Below are positions 15,629 through 27,900 of a stretch of DNA of 64,000 bases, one piece after another; position 1 is the first letter of the stretch; each line of letters starts with the position of its first letter. The notes beneath the pieces were generated by a model that was given only the letters and a program-made list of their open reading frames with translations, did no database searches and had not been told where the DNA came from. This DNA comes from Saccharothrix sp. (GTDB lineage Bacteria; Actinomycetota; Actinomycetes; Mycobacteriales; Pseudonocardiaceae): contig NZ_JAPSLK010000002.1 of assembly GCF_031180885.1 (NCBI RefSeq), forward strand, positions 248,001 through 312,000. Direction: 5' to 3'. Position numbers and translations under genes: made by a program.

Positions 15629-16010
15629 ACAAACGACGACCGTCGCCCCTTGGTTACGCCCGCCACCGCATTTCTTCGGGACCACGCCACAACTCTGTTA
15701 AATACACTTCGTGAGTCCATCCAGTGGACACCTCCGCCACCGGCCCACCCCGACGCAGGAAACTTTACACTCGACCGCGAATAGACCGCGCATATCCCCG
15801 CCGAAGCCCTCCGATTTACGGAACCGGCCAGTCCAAACCAGGCCATTCGAGTGAAACCGGCCAAAGCCGCCGGAAACGACCGGTTACTTCCACAGAAACC
15901 GGGGAATCTTAATTCGGCAGATGCTCCGTTCGGCGGTCGCGTGACGCCCGGAACGGACGTCAACGTAGGTCCGCGACCAAATGGTCCATTCGCACAAAGG
16001 ATCCCCTTCG
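15629..16010. other. Gene-free leader region upstream of NRPS cluster
   Basis: No credible ORF. The sequence is AT-richer than its surroundings (for example TTAAATACACTT near 15700 and AATCTTAATT near 15905) and has several ACCGGCCA or ACCGG elements between 15829 and 15901. It should hold the cluster promoter, but I could not find a convincing -35/-10 pair, nor an iron-type (IdeR) box. Confidence 0.5.
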
Positions 16011-17276
16011 ATGAACACCGAACAGATCGCCCGTCGATTAGCCGGCCTGGTCGACGAGCACCTCGTGCCCGGCGCCCAGTTCGCCGTGCACCGCCCCGGT
16101 GAAGGGCTCTGGACCACCACGATCGGTCTCCCCGCCGACGCGGCCGTGCCCATCGGGTCGATCACCAAGACCTTCACCGCGACCGTCGCGATGGCCCTGG
16201 TCTCCGACGGCGACCTCGACCTCGACGCGCCGCTGCCCGACGTCGGGCTCCCCCTCACCCTGCGCCAACTGCTCAGCCACACCGGCGGCCTGCCGTCCGA
16301 CCCCGACGACGTCCACGGCACCTCCCTGCGCCGCCACGCCCTCGAAGCGTGCCGCACGCTGGTGCCGCTGCACCGCCCCGGCGCCGGCTTCTCCTACTCC
16401 AACATCGGCTACGTCCTGGTCGGTCACCTCATCGAGCAGGCGACCGGGATGTCCTGGTGGGAGGCGGTGGACGCGGTGCTGCTGCGCCCGCTGGGCCTGC
16501 GCCCGCGGTTCACCGTCGGCCCCGACACCGACCGCGCCACCGTGCCCGGCCACGCCGTCAACTCCACGACGAAACGCGTCACCCCGGTGCGCCAGTCCCT
16601 GGCCCTGGTGGACGCGCCGGCGGGCGCGCTGGCCGCCGGCGCCACCGACCTGGTCACCTTCGGGCGCATGCTCGCGGGCGCGCCGCCCAGCCTCGTCGAC
16701 GCCGACGACCTCGACCTGATGCGCGCGCCGGTGCGGCACGCCGAGCCGTTCGGCATGGCCGACGGCTGGGGGCTGGGCCTGGCCCTCTACGAGCGCGACG
16801 GCACGGTCTGGGTCGGCCACGACGGCACCGCCGACGGCACCTCGTGCCACCTCCGGATCAACCCCGACGACGGCACCGTGGTGGCGCTGACCACCAACGG
16901 CAGCAGCGGCTTCGCGCTGTGGCGGGACCTCGTCCCCGAATTGGCGGAGGCCGGTCTGCCGGTCGGCGATTACGACGGATTCCGCGCGCTGCGCCGCCGC
17001 ATCCCGCCCCCGCCGGACTGCGCGGGCCGGTTCCGCAACGGCGACACCGAATACAAGGTGCGGCCGGCCGACCGCGAGGTGCTGAAGCTCACGGTGGACG
17101 GCGAGCCGTTCGCGGACCTGTCGTTGTTCGACGGCCTGCTGTTCGCGATGCGTGATTCCGACACCGGCGACACGAGCCAAACGGGACGTTTCCTGCGGGA
17201 CCCGCAGGGCGGCGCGATCGAGTGGATCCAGATCGGTGGCCGATTGGCCCGCAGGCAGGTCCCGGAAATGGTCTGA
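16011..17276 (+). CDS. PBP-type serine hydrolase, probable NRPS release/macrocyclase
   Basis: The 421-aa protein has the penicillin-binding-protein/class C beta-lactamase fold: S50-I-T-K53 (SxxK), Y129-S-N131 (YxN) and H270-D-G272 at the KTG position. There is no signal peptide or membrane helix, so it acts in the cytosol, unlike true beta-lactamases or PBPs. A C-terminal beta-rich segment (about 330-421) matches the lipocalin-like domain of stand-alone PBP-type thioesterases (SurE/Ulm16 family). It opens the NRPS operon, and the assembly line lacks any thioesterase and ends in an E domain, exactly the situation where such enzymes perform head-to-tail macrolactamisation between a C-terminal D and an N-terminal L residue. 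The ATG at 16011 has an AAAGGA site; codon 10 is a rare TTA. A DD-peptidase or esterase role is the alternative. Confidence 0.8.
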   Translation: MNTEQIARRLAGLVDEHLVPGAQFAVHRPGEGLWTTTIGLPADAAVPIGSITKTFTATVAMALVSDGDLDLDAPLPDVGLPLTLRQLLSHTGGLPSDPDDVHGTSLRRHALEACRTLVPLHRPGAGFSYSNIGYVLVGHLIEQATGMSWWEAVDAVLLRPLGLRPRFTVGPDTDRATVPGHAVNSTTKRVTPVRQSLALVDAPAGALAAGATDLVTFGRMLAGAPPSLVDADDLDLMRAPVRHAEPFGMADGWGLGLALYERDGTVWVGHDGTADGTSCHLRINPDDGTVVALTTNGSSGFALWRDLVPELAEAGLPVGDYDGFRALRRRIPPPPDCAGRFRNGDTEYKVRPADREVLKLTVDGEPFADLSLFDGLLFAMRDSDTGDTSQTGRFLRDPQGGAIEWIQIGGRLARRQVPEMV

Positions 17277-17299
17277 AAAGCGCGTTTGAACCCCGAAAA

Positions 17300-17321
17300 A
17301 GCGGGTAAGGCCGCACCCGCT
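17300..17321 (+). other. Intergenic hairpin between cyclase and first NRPS gene
   Basis: AGCGGGT (17300-17306) pairs perfectly with ACCCGCT (17315-17321) around an 8-nt loop. No T run follows, so it could be a processing or mRNA-stability element rather than a terminator. Confidence 0.4.
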
Positions 17322-17355
17322 CTCCCCCTGATCCCGCAGAAAGGTTCCGCTCGCG

Positions 17356-20300
17356 ATGACGTCTGCCCAAAATCTGCCGGGACTCGTGGCCGCGCAGGTC
17401 GACCGGACCCCGGACGCCCCCGCGGTGGTGTCCGCGGCGGGCGCGGTGAGCTACCGCGAACTCGACGCCCGCGCCAACCGGTTGGCGCACCTGCTTCGCG
17501 GGAAGGGCGCGCGGCCGGAGCGGGTGGTGGCGATCGCCCTGCCGCGGTCGGTGGACAACGTCGTCGCCCGGCTCGCAGTCCTCAAAACCGGTGCCGCCTA
17601 CCTGCCGGTGGACCCGGCGTACCCGGCCGAGCGCATCGAGTTCATGCTCGCCGACGCCGACCCGCTCCTGGTCCTCGACGGCCCGCTGGACACCGATGGC
17701 CAGCCCGACACCGATCCCGGCGTGGCGATCCACCCCGACTCGCCCGCCTACGTCATCTACACCTCCGGCTCGACCGGCCGGCCCAAGGGCGTGGTGGTCA
17801 CCCACCGCGGGCTGCCGGCGTTCGCGCACGCCGAGATCGCGCACTTCGACGTGCGGCCCGGCGACCGGGTCCTCCAGTTCAGCTCCCCCAGCTTCGACGC
17901 GTCCGTGCTGGAACTCTGCATGGCGCTGCCCGCCGGCGCGGCCTTGGTCGTCCCCCCTCCCGGCCCATTGCTCGGCGAGCAACTAGCGGACGTGGTCGAC
18001 GAGTTCGGCGTGACCCACGCGCTCATCCCTCCCGTGGCGCTCGCGACCGTCCCCGACCGACCATTGCCCACCTTCCGCTGCCTCATCGTCGGCGGTGACG
18101 CCTGCGCACCCGACCTCGTCGCCCGGTGGTCGGGAGGCCGGCGGATGATCAACGCCTACGGCCCCACCGAGTCCACCGTGGTCACCAGCTGGAGCGACCC
18201 CCTGGTACCGGGCGGCACCCCGCCCATCGGCCGACCGATCCCGGGCACCGAAGTCCGCGTGCTGGACGACGAACTCCACCCGACCGCCGAGGGCGAGCTG
18301 TACGTGACGGGCGTGGGCCTGGCGCGCGGCTACCTGCGCCGACCCGGCCTCACCGCGTCCCGCTTCGTGGCCGACCCGTTCGGCCCACCCGGGTCCCGCA
18401 TGTACCGGACCGGGGACGTGGTGCGGGTCAAGCCGGACGGCGAGCTGGAGTTCGTCGGCCGCGCCGACCACCAGGTCAAGATCCGGGGCTTCCGGGTCGA
18501 GCCCGGCGAGATCGAGGCGCTGCTGCGCGAACACCCGGCGGTGCGCCAAGCCGCGGTGATCGCCCGCGACGAGCCCAAGCGCCTGGTGGCCTACGTGGTC
18601 GGCGACACCGCAGGGCTGCGCGACTACCTCGCGGCGACCCTCCCGGACTACATGGTGCCGGCGGCGTTCGTCGCCCTCGACGCCTTCCCGCTGTCGCCCA
18701 ACGGAAAGCTCGACCGGTCAGCGCTGCCCGCCCCAGTCGTGGGCATCACCGCAGAGGACTTCATCGCCCCCCGCACGGACGCCGAACGCGAGGTGGCCGA
18801 GGTGTGGCAGGACGTCCTCGGCATCCCCCGAATCGGCGTGCACGACGACTTCTTCGCCCTGGGCGGCGACTCGATCCGCGCCGTCCGGGCGCTCGCACGG
18901 CTGGGCGGCCTGCCGGTCCGGGCGATGTTCGAGCACCGCACCGTCGAGGCACTGGCCACAGCACTGCCCGCACACACCCCGATCCCCAAGGTTCCACGCA
19001 ACCGCCCGTTACCGCTCTCCCCCGCCCAGCGCCGCCTGTTCTCCCTCGACGGCACCGCCGAGCAGAACACCGGCGTGGGCCTGCGGCTGACCGGACCACT
19101 GGACGTCGGCCGCCTGGAGTCCGCGCTGGACGCGCTGGCCCGCCGCCACGACGCCCTGCGCACCACCTTCGACGTCATCGACGGCGAGCCGATGCAGATG
19201 GTCGCCGAACACGGCACGATCCCGCTGATCATCGGCGACGAGCGCGAACTGTGCGCGCCGTTCGACCTGCGGCGCGGCCCGCTGACCCGCGCGGTCCTCA
19301 AGCCGCTGGGCCCCGATGACCACGTCCTCATCCTGGTGCAGCACCACATCGTGACCGACGGCTGGTCCGTGGCCGTGCTAATCGACGAACTGGCCGACCT
19401 CTACGCGGGCGTCGAACCCGCCGCGCCGACCGCCCAGTACCCCGACTTCGCGGTCTGGGACGCCGACCGCCCGCACCAGGACGCGGCCCACTGGCTGGAA
19501 CGGCTGGCCGGCATCGAGGCGCTGGACCTCCCGACCGACCGGCCCCGCCCGGCCCTGCGCACCACCTCGGGTGCCGTCCTGCGCAGAGCCCTGCCGCGCG
19601 ACCTGGTGGACAGGCTGACCTCCGTAGGCCGCGCGCACGACGCCACCCTGTTCACCACCCTCACCGCCGCCGTCCAAGTGCTGCTGTCCGCCAGGGCGCG
19701 GCAACGGGACATCGCGGTCGGCACCGTCACCTCCGGCCGCGACCACGCCGACCTCGACCGGGCGGTCGGGTTCTTCGTGCGCACGCTGGTCCTGCGCTCG
19801 TGGGTCGACCCGGACCTGCCGTTCACCGCGTTCCTCGACCAGGTCCGCGGCACCGTCCTGGAGGCGTTCGAGCACGAGGACGTGCCGTTCGACCGGCTGG
19901 TGGCCGAACTGGGCCTCGCCCCCGACCCCAGCCGCACGCCCCTGGTCCAAGCGGTCGTGGCGTTGCAGCAACCCCTGGTCAAGCGCGAGGACTTCGGCGG
20001 TCTGACCGTCACCGAACACGACCTGCCCCGCCCGAACGCCCGGTTCGACCTGGTGGTCGAGTTCTGGCCGCGCGACGACTCCCTCACCCTCACCGTCGAG
20101 TACAACACCGACCTGTTCGACGCCGGAACGATCGAACGCCTCGCCCAAGACCTCGACACCCTCCTCCACGACGTCGTCGAGCACCCCGACAAGCCGCTGA
20201 AGTCGTTGGTGGAGCTGGACTTCCCGCCCGACGACACGGTTCGCGTGCGCGGCCTGCGGGTCGATCTCGCCGAGGTGGAGGCGACCCTGAAACGGCACCA

Positions 20301-23300
20301 CGAGGTCGCCGACGCCGTCGTGGTCCCGGTCGACGGCCGGTTGGTCGCCTACGTGACGCCGCCGGTGAACCCGGCCGCCCTCAAGGGTTTCGCGGGCCAG
20401 ACCCTGCCCGCGCACGCCATCCCGGCGACGTTCGTCGGCCTGCACCGGCTGAACCGCGCCGACCTGCCCGCCCCGCCCCGGGGAACCGACGCCCACGTCG
20501 CGCCGCGCACGCCCACCGAGGCCGTGCTGGCGGACGTGTTCGCCGAGGTGCTGGGCGCGGCGAAGGTCGGCGTGCGGGACAACTTCTTCGCGCTGGGCGG
20601 CGACTCCATCCTGGGCATCCAGGTGGTCACCAAGGCCCGCGCGGCCGGGCTCGTGCTGACCTCGCGGGACATCTTCGCCCACCAGACGATCGCCGCGCTC
20701 GCCCCGCACGTCACCCGCGACCTGCCGCCGGACGCCGACCAGGACCCCGTCACCGGCGAGGCGCCCCTGACGCCGATCCAGAAGTGGTTCCTGGACACCG
20801 GTTCCACGCTGTTCGAGCAGTCTTTGATCGTCGACCTGGACGAAGACGTCACCGAATCCGCGCTGAACGACGCCGTCGCCGCCCTGGTCGAGCACCACGA
20901 CGCCCTGCGCATGAGGTTCGAGCCCGACCGGCAGGTCAACCGGCCAGTCGGGTGCCCGGACCCGTTCCTGCGCGCGGAGATCGTCGGCTCCCGGTCCGTC
21001 CGGCTGACCGCGCACCACCTGGTGGTCGACGGAGTGTCGTGGCGCGTCCTGGCCGAGGACCTGGTCACCGTCCTGCACGGGAAACCGTTGGGGCGCAAGA
21101 CGACGTCGTTCCGCGACTGGGCGCGCCGACTGGCCGAGCACACCCGGGCCGGCGGGTTCGACGACGAACTCCCGTACTGGTCGGCCGTCTCCGGCGGCGA
21201 GATCCCCACCGACCGGCACGGCCCCAACACCTTCGCGACCGAGCGCGAGGTGACCGTTCGACTGTCCGAAGAGGACACCACCGCCCTGCTGCGGGACGTG
21301 CCGGACGTCTACCGGACGCAGGTGAACGACGTGCTGCTGACCGTCCTGAGCCGGGTGCTGGCCGACTGGACCGGCCGTGACCGGGTCGTGGTGGACCTGG
21401 AGGGCCACGGCCGCGAGGAATTGTTCGACGACGTGGACCTGTCCCGCACGGTCGGCTGGTTCACCACCGTCTACCCGGTCGCTTTGAACGTGCGGAACGA
21501 CTGGGGCGCGGCCCTCAAGTCTGTGAAGGAGCAGCTGCGGGCCGTGCCGCGCCGAGGCATCGGCTGCGGTGCGCTGCGCCGGCTCGCGGGCGGCCCGGCG
21601 TGCGACCCGGCCGTGGGCTTCAACTACCTGGGCCGGTTCGACGGGGGCGGGCGAGACCTGGACCTGACCGCCGACCCGGACATGCCGCGCCCGCACCTGC
21701 TCGACGTCGTCGGCCGCGTGCAGGACGGCCGGCTGGAGGTCACCTGGCACTACAGCGACGCCAACCACGACGGGTCCACCGTCGCGCGCCTGGCCGAGGC
21801 CTACGCGGCGGCGCTGCGGGCGGTCATCGCGCACTGCGCGGAACCGGGCGCGGGCGGTCGGACGCCGTCGGACTTCCCGCTGGCGCGCCTGACCCAGCAG
21901 CAGGTGGACCGGATCACCGGCGAGGACGCCTACCCGCTCACCCCGATGCAGGCGGGCATGGTGTTCCACGGCCTGGACGCGACGCCGGAAACAGCGCGAT
22001 CAGACACCCGCGTGTACTTCCAGCAGATCACGTTCGTCGTGGACGGGGTGCCTGACTCGGCGGCGTTCGCCCGTGCCTGGCAGCGGGTCGTGGACCGGAC
22101 GCCCGTGCTGCGGTCGAGCGTGCTGTGGGACGACGTGCCCGAGCCGTTGCAGGTGGTGCACGAGCACGCCGACGTGCCGTTCACCTTCCTGGACTGGAGC
22201 GGGCTGGACGACGCCGAGCGGGCCGAGCGGCTGCGGGTGTTCCTGGCGCAGGACCGGGCGCTGGGCATCGACCTGTCCGTGCCGCCGCTCACGCGGGTGG
22301 CGGTGGTCCGGCTGGCGCCGGAGACCGTGCGGGTGGTGTGGACGTTCCACCACGTGCTGCTCGACGGGTGGAGCGTGTTCCAGGTGCTGTCGGACGTGCT
22401 GGGCGAGCCCGCCGAGCGCCGGCCGTTCCGGGACTACGTGGCGTGGCTCGCGGCGCAGGACGACGAGGCCGCCGAACGCCACTGGCGGGACGTGCTGGGC
22501 ACGTTCGACTCGCCGACCCCGCTGCCCGCCGACCGGCCGTCGACCGGCCCGGCCGCGACCTCCGCCCGGCACGCCGTGGAGTTGACCCCCGAGGACTCGA
22601 CACGGCTCTACGAGTTCGCCCGCACCCACGGACTCACGGTGAACACGCTGGTCCAAGCCGCGTGGGCGCTGCTGCTGGCGCGGTCGTCGGGGCAGCGGGA
22701 CGTGTGCTTCGGCGCGACCGTGTCCGGCCGGCCCGCGGACCTGCCGGGCGCGGACGCGATCACCGGCATCTTCATCAACACGCTGCCGGTGCGGGTCCGG
22801 GTCGACGGCGCCCGGCCGGTGGTGGCGTGGCTGCGGGAGTTGCAGGAGCAGCAGGCGGAGTCGCGGCGGTTCGAGCACGTGCCGCTGACCCGGCTGCGGT
22901 CGTGGAGCGCGGTGCCGGAGGGCGCGAACCTGTTCGACAGCGCGGTGGTGTTCGAGAACTACCCCGTGGAGCTGGGCGACGGGATGGGGCTGCGGGAGAT
23001 CGAGGCCGTGGAGACCACGAGCTTCCCGTTGAGCGCCACGGTGTACCCGCGGGAGCGCCTGTCCGTGCTGCTGGGCTACGAGCCCGCGATGTTCGACGCG
23101 GACACGGTCGTCCGGTTGGGTGCGCGGCTGATGTCGTTGCTGGTGGGCCTGGTCGCGGACGCCGAGCGGCCGGTGGCGCGGGTGCCGTGGCTGTCGGACG
23201 AGGAACGTCATCAGGTCCTGGTGGGGTGGAACGGCAGCGTGACCAGCACCGCCACCACGACGATCCCCGAGGCGTTCGCCGCCCAGGCGTTGAAGACCCC

Positions 23301-24921
23301 GGACGCGGTCGCGGTGACGTTCGACGGGTCGGCCCTGACCTACCGGGAGTTGGACGAGCGGGCGAACCGGTTGGCGCACCACCTGATCGCGGCCGGCGCG
23401 GGTCCGGAACGCCTGGTGGCGTTGACGTTCGACCGTTCGGCGGACCTGGTCGTGGCCGTGCTGGGGGTGCTCAAGTCCGGAGCGGCCTACCTGCCGGTCG
23501 ACCCGGCCTACCCGCCGGAGCGCATCGCGGGCACGATCGCGGATGCCAAGCCGGTCGTGGTTCTCGACCGCCTGCCCGATCTGTCCGGTTATCCATCGAC
23601 TGCACCAAAGACGTTGCTGCGGCCGGAGAACCCGGCGTACGTCATCTACACGTCCGGGTCCACGGGCAAGCCCAAGGGCGTGATCATCCCGCACACCAAC
23701 GTGATCCGGCTGTTCACGGCGACGGACCACTGGTTCGGGTTCGGCCCGCAAGACGTTTGGACCCTGTTCCACAGCTACGCCTTCGACTTCTCGGTCTGGG
23801 AACTCTGGGGACCGCTCCTGCACGGCGGACGACTCGTCGTGGTGCCCTACGACGTCTCCCGGTCACCGAAGGACTTCGCGCGGCTGCTCAAGGACGAGGG
23901 CGTGACGGTGCTCAACCAGACGCCGTCGGCGTTCTACCAGCTCATCCCCGAACAGCCCGACACCCCTCGGGTGATCTTCGGCGGCGAGGCCCTGGACCTG
24001 GACAAGACCAAGGACTGGCAGGGCACCGGAACCTTGATCAACATGTACGGCATCACCGAGACCACCGTCCACGTCACCTACACCGAGGCGGACGGCACGG
24101 TCGGCGTGCCCATCCCCGACCTGCGGGTCTACGTGCTGGACGAAGACCTTCAGCCGGTGCCGCCCGGCGTCGTCGGCGAGATGTACGTGGCCGGACCGGG
24201 ACTCGCGCGCGGGTACCTCGACCGGCCGGGGCTGACCGCCTCGCGGTTCGTCGCGAACCCGTTCGGCGCTGCGGGTTCCCGCATGTACCGCAGCGGCGAC
24301 CTGGCCGTGTGGCGGGACGGCCGGCTGCGCTACCTGGGCCGGGCGGACCACCAGGTCAAGATCCGGGGCTTCCGGGTCGAGCCCGGTGAGATCGAGGTGG
24401 TGCTGAACGCGCATCCCCGGGTCGCCCAGGTCGTTGTGCTGGAACAGGACCAGCGTTTGGTCGCGTACTACGTGCCGAGCGGGGACGTGCGGGTTTCGGA
24501 GCTGCGCGACCACGCCTCGGCCGTGCTGCCGGCGCACATGGTCCCGTCGGCGTTCGTGGCGCTGGACCGGCTGCCGCTCAACGCCAACGGCAAGTTGGAC
24601 CGCGTCGCGCTCCCCGCGCCCGAGCGCGACGCGGTCACCTCCACCGAGTACGTGGCCCCGCGCACGGAGACCGAGGAGGCCATCGCCGCCATCTGGGCGG
24701 AGGTGCTCGACGTCGACCGGGTCGGGGTGGAGGACAGCTTCTTCGCGCTGGGCGGCGACTCGATCCGCAGCCTGCGCATCACGTCCCGGACCAAGGCGGC
24801 GTTCGACGTCGACCTGTCGCCACGCGACGTGCTGACCGCCCGCACCGTGGCCGGCCTCGCCTGCCTGGTCGAGGAACTGGTGCTGGCCGACCTCGAAGCC
24901 CTCGTCGACCGGGAAGCGTGA
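17356..24921 (+). CDS. NRPS 1: modules 1-3 (A-PCP / C-[A core lost]-PCP-E / C-A(Thr)-PCP)
   Basis: The 2,521-aa synthetase begins directly with an A domain, so there is no lipoinitiation. Module 1: A with [11 protein letters not shown] near 132-145 and pocket residues starting at D181; code read by eye D-A-L-L-I-G-A-V-V-K (specificity uncertain, perhaps aromatic); PCP Ser506. Module 2: LCL-type C (HHIVTDG at 663-669), then only an A-domain tail (962-1045), PCP Ser1084 and E (HHLVVDG at 1220-1226). Module 3: DCL-type C (HHVLLDG from 1665), A with pocket from D2144 reading D-F-W-N-I-G-M-V-H-K, the classical Thr code, and PCP Ser2469. It ends with a short acidic helix, a possible docking tail. 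It should supply L-X1, D-X2 and L-Thr. The start ATG is 79 nt after the cyclase gene, and NRPS 2 starts 3 nt after the stop. Confidence 0.93.
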   Translation: MTSAQNLPGLVAAQVDRTPDAPAVVSAAGAVSYRELDARANRLAHLLRGKGARPERVVAIALPRSVDNVVARLAVLKTGAAYLPVDPAYPAERIEFMLADADPLLVLDGPLDTDGQPDTDPGVAIHPDSPAYVIYTSGSTGRPKGVVVTHRGLPAFAHAEIAHFDVRPGDRVLQFSSPSFDASVLELCMALPAGAALVVPPPGPLLGEQLADVVDEFGVTHALIPPVALATVPDRPLPTFRCLIVGGDACAPDLVARWSGGRRMINAYGPTESTVVTSWSDPLVPGGTPPIGRPIPGTEVRVLDDELHPTAEGELYVTGVGLARGYLRRPGLTASRFVADPFGPPGSRMYRTGDVVRVKPDGELEFVGRADHQVKIRGFRVEPGEIEALLREHPAVRQAAVIARDEPKRLVAYVVGDTAGLRDYLAATLPDYMVPAAFVALDAFPLSPNGKLDRSALPAPVVGITAEDFIAPRTDAEREVAEVWQDVLGIPRIGVHDDFFALGGDSIRAVRALARLGGLPVRAMFEHRTVEALATALPAHTPIPKVPRNRPLPLSPAQRRLFSLDGTAEQNTGVGLRLTGPLDVGRLESALDALARRHDALRTTFDVIDGEPMQMVAEHGTIPLIIGDERELCAPFDLRRGPLTRAVLKPLGPDDHVLILVQHHIVTDGWSVAVLIDELADLYAGVEPAAPTAQYPDFAVWDADRPHQDAAHWLERLAGIEALDLPTDRPRPALRTTSGAVLRRALPRDLVDRLTSVGRAHDATLFTTLTAAVQVLLSARARQRDIAVGTVTSGRDHADLDRAVGFFVRTLVLRSWVDPDLPFTAFLDQVRGTVLEAFEHEDVPFDRLVAELGLAPDPSRTPLVQAVVALQQPLVKREDFGGLTVTEHDLPRPNARFDLVVEFWPRDDSLTLTVEYNTDLFDAGTIERLAQDLDTLLHDVVEHPDKPLKSLVELDFPPDDTVRVRGLRVDLAEVEATLKRHHEVADAVVVPVDGRLVAYVTPPVNPAALKGFAGQTLPAHAIPATFVGLHRLNRADLPAPPRGTDAHVAPRTPTEAVLADVFAEVLGAAKVGVRDNFFALGGDSILGIQVVTKARAAGLVLTSRDIFAHQTIAALAPHVTRDLPPDADQDPVTGEAPLTPIQKWFLDTGSTLFEQSLIVDLDEDVTESALNDAVAALVEHHDALRMRFEPDRQVNRPVGCPDPFLRAEIVGSRSVRLTAHHLVVDGVSWRVLAEDLVTVLHGKPLGRKTTSFRDWARRLAEHTRAGGFDDELPYWSAVSGGEIPTDRHGPNTFATEREVTVRLSEEDTTALLRDVPDVYRTQVNDVLLTVLSRVLADWTGRDRVVVDLEGHGREELFDDVDLSRTVGWFTTVYPVALNVRNDWGAALKSVKEQLRAVPRRGIGCGALRRLAGGPACDPAVGFNYLGRFDGGGRDLDLTADPDMPRPHLLDVVGRVQDGRLEVTWHYSDANHDGSTVARLAEAYAAALRAVIAHCAEPGAGGRTPSDFPLARLTQQQVDRITGEDAYPLTPMQAGMVFHGLDATPETARSDTRVYFQQITFVVDGVPDSAAFARAWQRVVDRTPVLRSSVLWDDVPEPLQVVHEHADVPFTFLDWSGLDDAERAERLRVFLAQDRALGIDLSVPPLTRVAVVRLAPETVRVVWTFHHVLLDGWSVFQVLSDVLGEPAERRPFRDYVAWLAAQDDEAAERHWRDVLGTFDSPTPLPADRPSTGPAATSARHAVELTPEDSTRLYEFARTHGLTVNTLVQAAWALLLARSSGQRDVCFGATVSGRPADLPGADAITGIFINTLPVRVRVDGARPVVAWLRELQEQQAESRRFEHVPLTRLRSWSAVPEGANLFDSAVVFENYPVELGDGMGLREIEAVETTSFPLSATVYPRERLSVLLGYEPAMFDADTVVRLGARLMSLLVGLVADAERPVARVPWLSDEERHQVLVGWNGSVTSTATTTIPEAFAAQALKTPDAVAVTFDGSALTYRELDERANRLAHHLIAAGAGPERLVALTFDRSADLVVAVLGVLKSGAAYLPVDPAYPPERIAGTIADAKPVVVLDRLPDLSGYPSTAPKTLLRPENPAYVIYTSGSTGKPKGVIIPHTNVIRLFTATDHWFGFGPQDVWTLFHSYAFDFSVWELWGPLLHGGRLVVVPYDVSRSPKDFARLLKDEGVTVLNQTPSAFYQLIPEQPDTPRVIFGGEALDLDKTKDWQGTGTLINMYGITETTVHVTYTEADGTVGVPIPDLRVYVLDEDLQPVPPGVVGEMYVAGPGLARGYLDRPGLTASRFVANPFGAAGSRMYRSGDLAVWRDGRLRYLGRADHQVKIRGFRVEPGEIEVVLNAHPRVAQVVVLEQDQRLVAYYVPSGDVRVSELRDHASAVLPAHMVPSAFVALDRLPLNANGKLDRVALPAPERDAVTSTEYVAPRTETEEAIAAIWAEVLDVDRVGVEDSFFALGGDSIRSLRITSRTKAAFDVDLSPRDVLTARTVAGLACLVEELVLADLEALVDREA
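20206..20490 (+). other. Remnant A domain of module 2 (catalytic core deleted)
   Basis: After the module 2 C domain the protein passes straight into a degenerate A8-like segment [14 protein letters not shown] and a lid-like piece ending [11 protein letters not shown]. Motifs A1-A7 are absent and the A10 lysine (NGK in all sister domains) is gone. The distance from the C-domain HH to the PCP Ser is 421 residues here against 804 in module 3, so about 380 residues are missing without any frameshift. Adenylation by this module is impossible. Confidence 0.9.
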
Positions 24922-24924
24922 GCC

Positions 24925-27900
24925 ATGACGACCTCAAGGGAAGACCGCATCTCCGCGCTGCCCGCACACCTCCGGGAGCGCCTGCGCAAGCGCCTCGCGG
25001 GCCGCACCGAGCCCGCCGACGTGATCCCGCGCGCGCCGCACGACGGGCCGTTCCCGCTGTCGGCGGGCCAGCGGCGGCTGTGGTTCCTGCACCAGGTGCA
25101 GCCCACCGAGTACAACACCGCGCTGGCGCTGCGGCTGCGCGGGGCGCTCAACGTGGACCGGCTGACCGCGTCGCTGGCCGAGCTGGTGCGCCGGCACGAG
25201 TCGCTGCGCACGACGTTCGGCGAGGTCGACGGCGAGCCGGTGCAGGTCGTGGGGGACGTCGACCTCGACGTGCCAGTGGTGGACGTCGACGACCTGGACG
25301 GTGTGCTGCGGGCCGAGGTGGAACGGCCGTTCGACCTCGCCACCGGGCCGTTGTTCCGGGCGGTGCTCTACCGGCACGAGGGTGACCACGTCCTGCTGCT
25401 GACCTCGCACCACATCGTGGTGGACGGCTGGTCGCTCGGCGTGCTGACCGAGGAGTTGGGCGCGCTGTACCGGGGCGAGGCGCTGCCGCCGGTCGCCCTC
25501 CGGTACGCGGACTACGCGGTGTGGCAACGCGATCGTTCCGTCGACTTGACCTACTGGCGGGACCGGCTGGCCGGGGTCGCACCGTTGGAACTGCCCACCG
25601 ACCGGCCCCGGCCGGCGGAGCGCACGTCGGCGGGCGCGACGCACGAGTTCACCGTGCCGCCGCTGCTGTCGTCGCGGCTGGCGGAGCTGGCCCGGGTGCA
25701 CGAGACGACCCTGTTCACCGTGCTGCTCGCCGCCTGCCAGGCGCTGCTGGCGCGCCACACCGGCCAGGACGACATCGCGGTGGGCACCGTGACCACCGGG
25801 CGCAACCGGCCCGAACTCCAGCGGCTGGTGGGGTTCTTCGTCGGCACCGTCGTACTGCGGTCCACTGTGGACACTTCACGGTCGTTCGCCGAGCTGCTGG
25901 CCGAGGCGCGGACGACCGCGTTGGACGCGTTCGCGCACGACGACGCCCCGTTCGACAAGGTCGTGGAGGCGCTGGGCGTGCCGCGCGACCCGAGCCGCAC
26001 GCCGTTGTTCGACGTGATGGTCGTGATGCAGAACACGGGGAACGCGCTGCCCACCCTGCCCGGTCTGGAGGTCACCGAGCACCCGCTGACCCGGCGGCAC
26101 GCGAACTTCGACCTGAGCATCGACTTCACCGAGACCGGCGACGGCGTCCACGGCCTGGTCGAGTACAGCACGGACCTGTTCGACGGCGAGACGGTCGCGC
26201 GGCTGTGCCGGCACCTGCTGATCCTGCTGGCCCGGGTGGTCGCCGAGCCGGACCGGCCGTTGGCCGAGGTGCCGCTGCTGCTGGGCGACGAGCCGTCGCC
26301 GCACGGGCCGGCGGTGGAGGTGCCGGACACCACGTTCCCGGCGCTGTTCTCGGCGCGGGTCTCGCGCAAGCCGGACGCGACCGCGCTGGTGTGCGGGGCG
26401 GACCGGTTGACCTACGCGGAGGTCGAGGCGCGGGCGAACCGGCTGGCGCACCGACTGGTCGCGGACGGCGTGCGGCCCGAGCAGGTGGTGGCCCTGTCGC
26501 TGCCGCGCGGGGTGGACGCGGTGGTGGCGGTGCTGGGTGTGCTGAAGGCCGGCGCGGTGTACCTGCCGGTGGACCCGTCACTGCCGGAGCGGCGCAAAGC
26601 GCACCTGGTCACGGACTCGGGCGCGGTGCGGGTGCTCGACGCCCTCCCCGACACCGCGGGGCTGCCCGAAACCCCGCCGGACGTGCCGATCCGGCCGGAC
26701 CAGGCCGCGTACGTGATCTACACGTCCGGGTCCACCGGCACGCCCAAGGGTGTCGTGGTGGAGCACCGGAACCTGGTGAACCTCCTGCACAACCACCGCA
26801 ACGACTTCGCCGCCGAACCCCTGCGCGCCGCGCTCACCGCCGTGTTCTCGTTCGACACGTCGTGGGAGGGCCTGGTGCTCATGGCCGACGGCCACGAGCT
26901 GCACGTGTTGACCGACGAGGTCCGGCTGGAGCCGACCGCCCTGGTGTCCTACGTGCGCGAGCACCGCATCGACTTCCTCGACCTCACCCCGTCCTACGTG
27001 CAGCAACTGCTGCCCGCCGGGCTGCTCGACGGCCCGCACCGCCCGAAGGTGCTGATGCTGGGCGGCGAGGCGCTGGGTGCGGCGCTGTGGCGGGAGCTGG
27101 CCGGTTCGGGCGTCGACGCCTACAACTTCTACGGGCCAACGGAGACCACGGTCGACGCGGTGTCCACGCTGGTGCAGGGCGACCGGCCGGTCATCGGCCG
27201 TCCCCTGCACAACCTGACCGCCTACGTGCTCGACGCCAACCTCCGGCCGCAACCGGTCGGCGTGCCCGGTGAACTGTACATCGCCGGTCCGCAGGTGGCG
27301 CGCGGCTACCTCGACCGGCCCGGCCTGACCGCTTCGCGGTTCCTGGCCGACCCGTTCGGCGCGCCGGGTTCCCGCATGTACCGCACGGGTGACCGGGTGC
27401 GGTGGGTCGGCGACCAGTTGGAGTACCTGGGGCGCACCGACGACCAGGTCAAGATCCGGGGCCACCGCGTCGAACCCGGCGAGGTCGAGGCCGCTCTGCT
27501 GGCCCACCCGGACGTGCGGGAGGCCGCCGTGGTGGCGCGTGCCGACGACGGGCACACCCGCCTGGTCGCCTACGTCGTGGCCGAGGCGCCGACGGACCTG
27601 CGGGACCACCTCAAGCGGCTGCTGCCGGACTACCAGGTCCCGTCGGCGTTCGTGGAGCTGGAGCGCATCCCGTTGACGCCCAACGGGAAGCTCGACAAGG
27701 CCGCGTTGCCGGCGCCGCGGGTGCGGGCGGAGGGCGAGGTGGTCGAGCCGCGCACGCCGGCGGAGGCCGTGCTGGCCTGGATCTGGGCGGACGTGCTGGG
27801 CGCTTCGCGAGTCGGTGTGCACGACAACTTCTTCACCCTGGGCGGCGACTCGATCCTGTCCATCCGCGTGGTGTCGCTGGCCCGGCAGGCGGGGCTGCGG

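Noticed and set aside
16011-17276. Beta-lactamase as self-resistance to a beta-lactam
   Set aside because: It has no signal peptide, the third motif is HDG instead of KTG, a lipocalin-like tail is present, and no beta-lactam genes are nearby. The context fits an NRPS cyclase.
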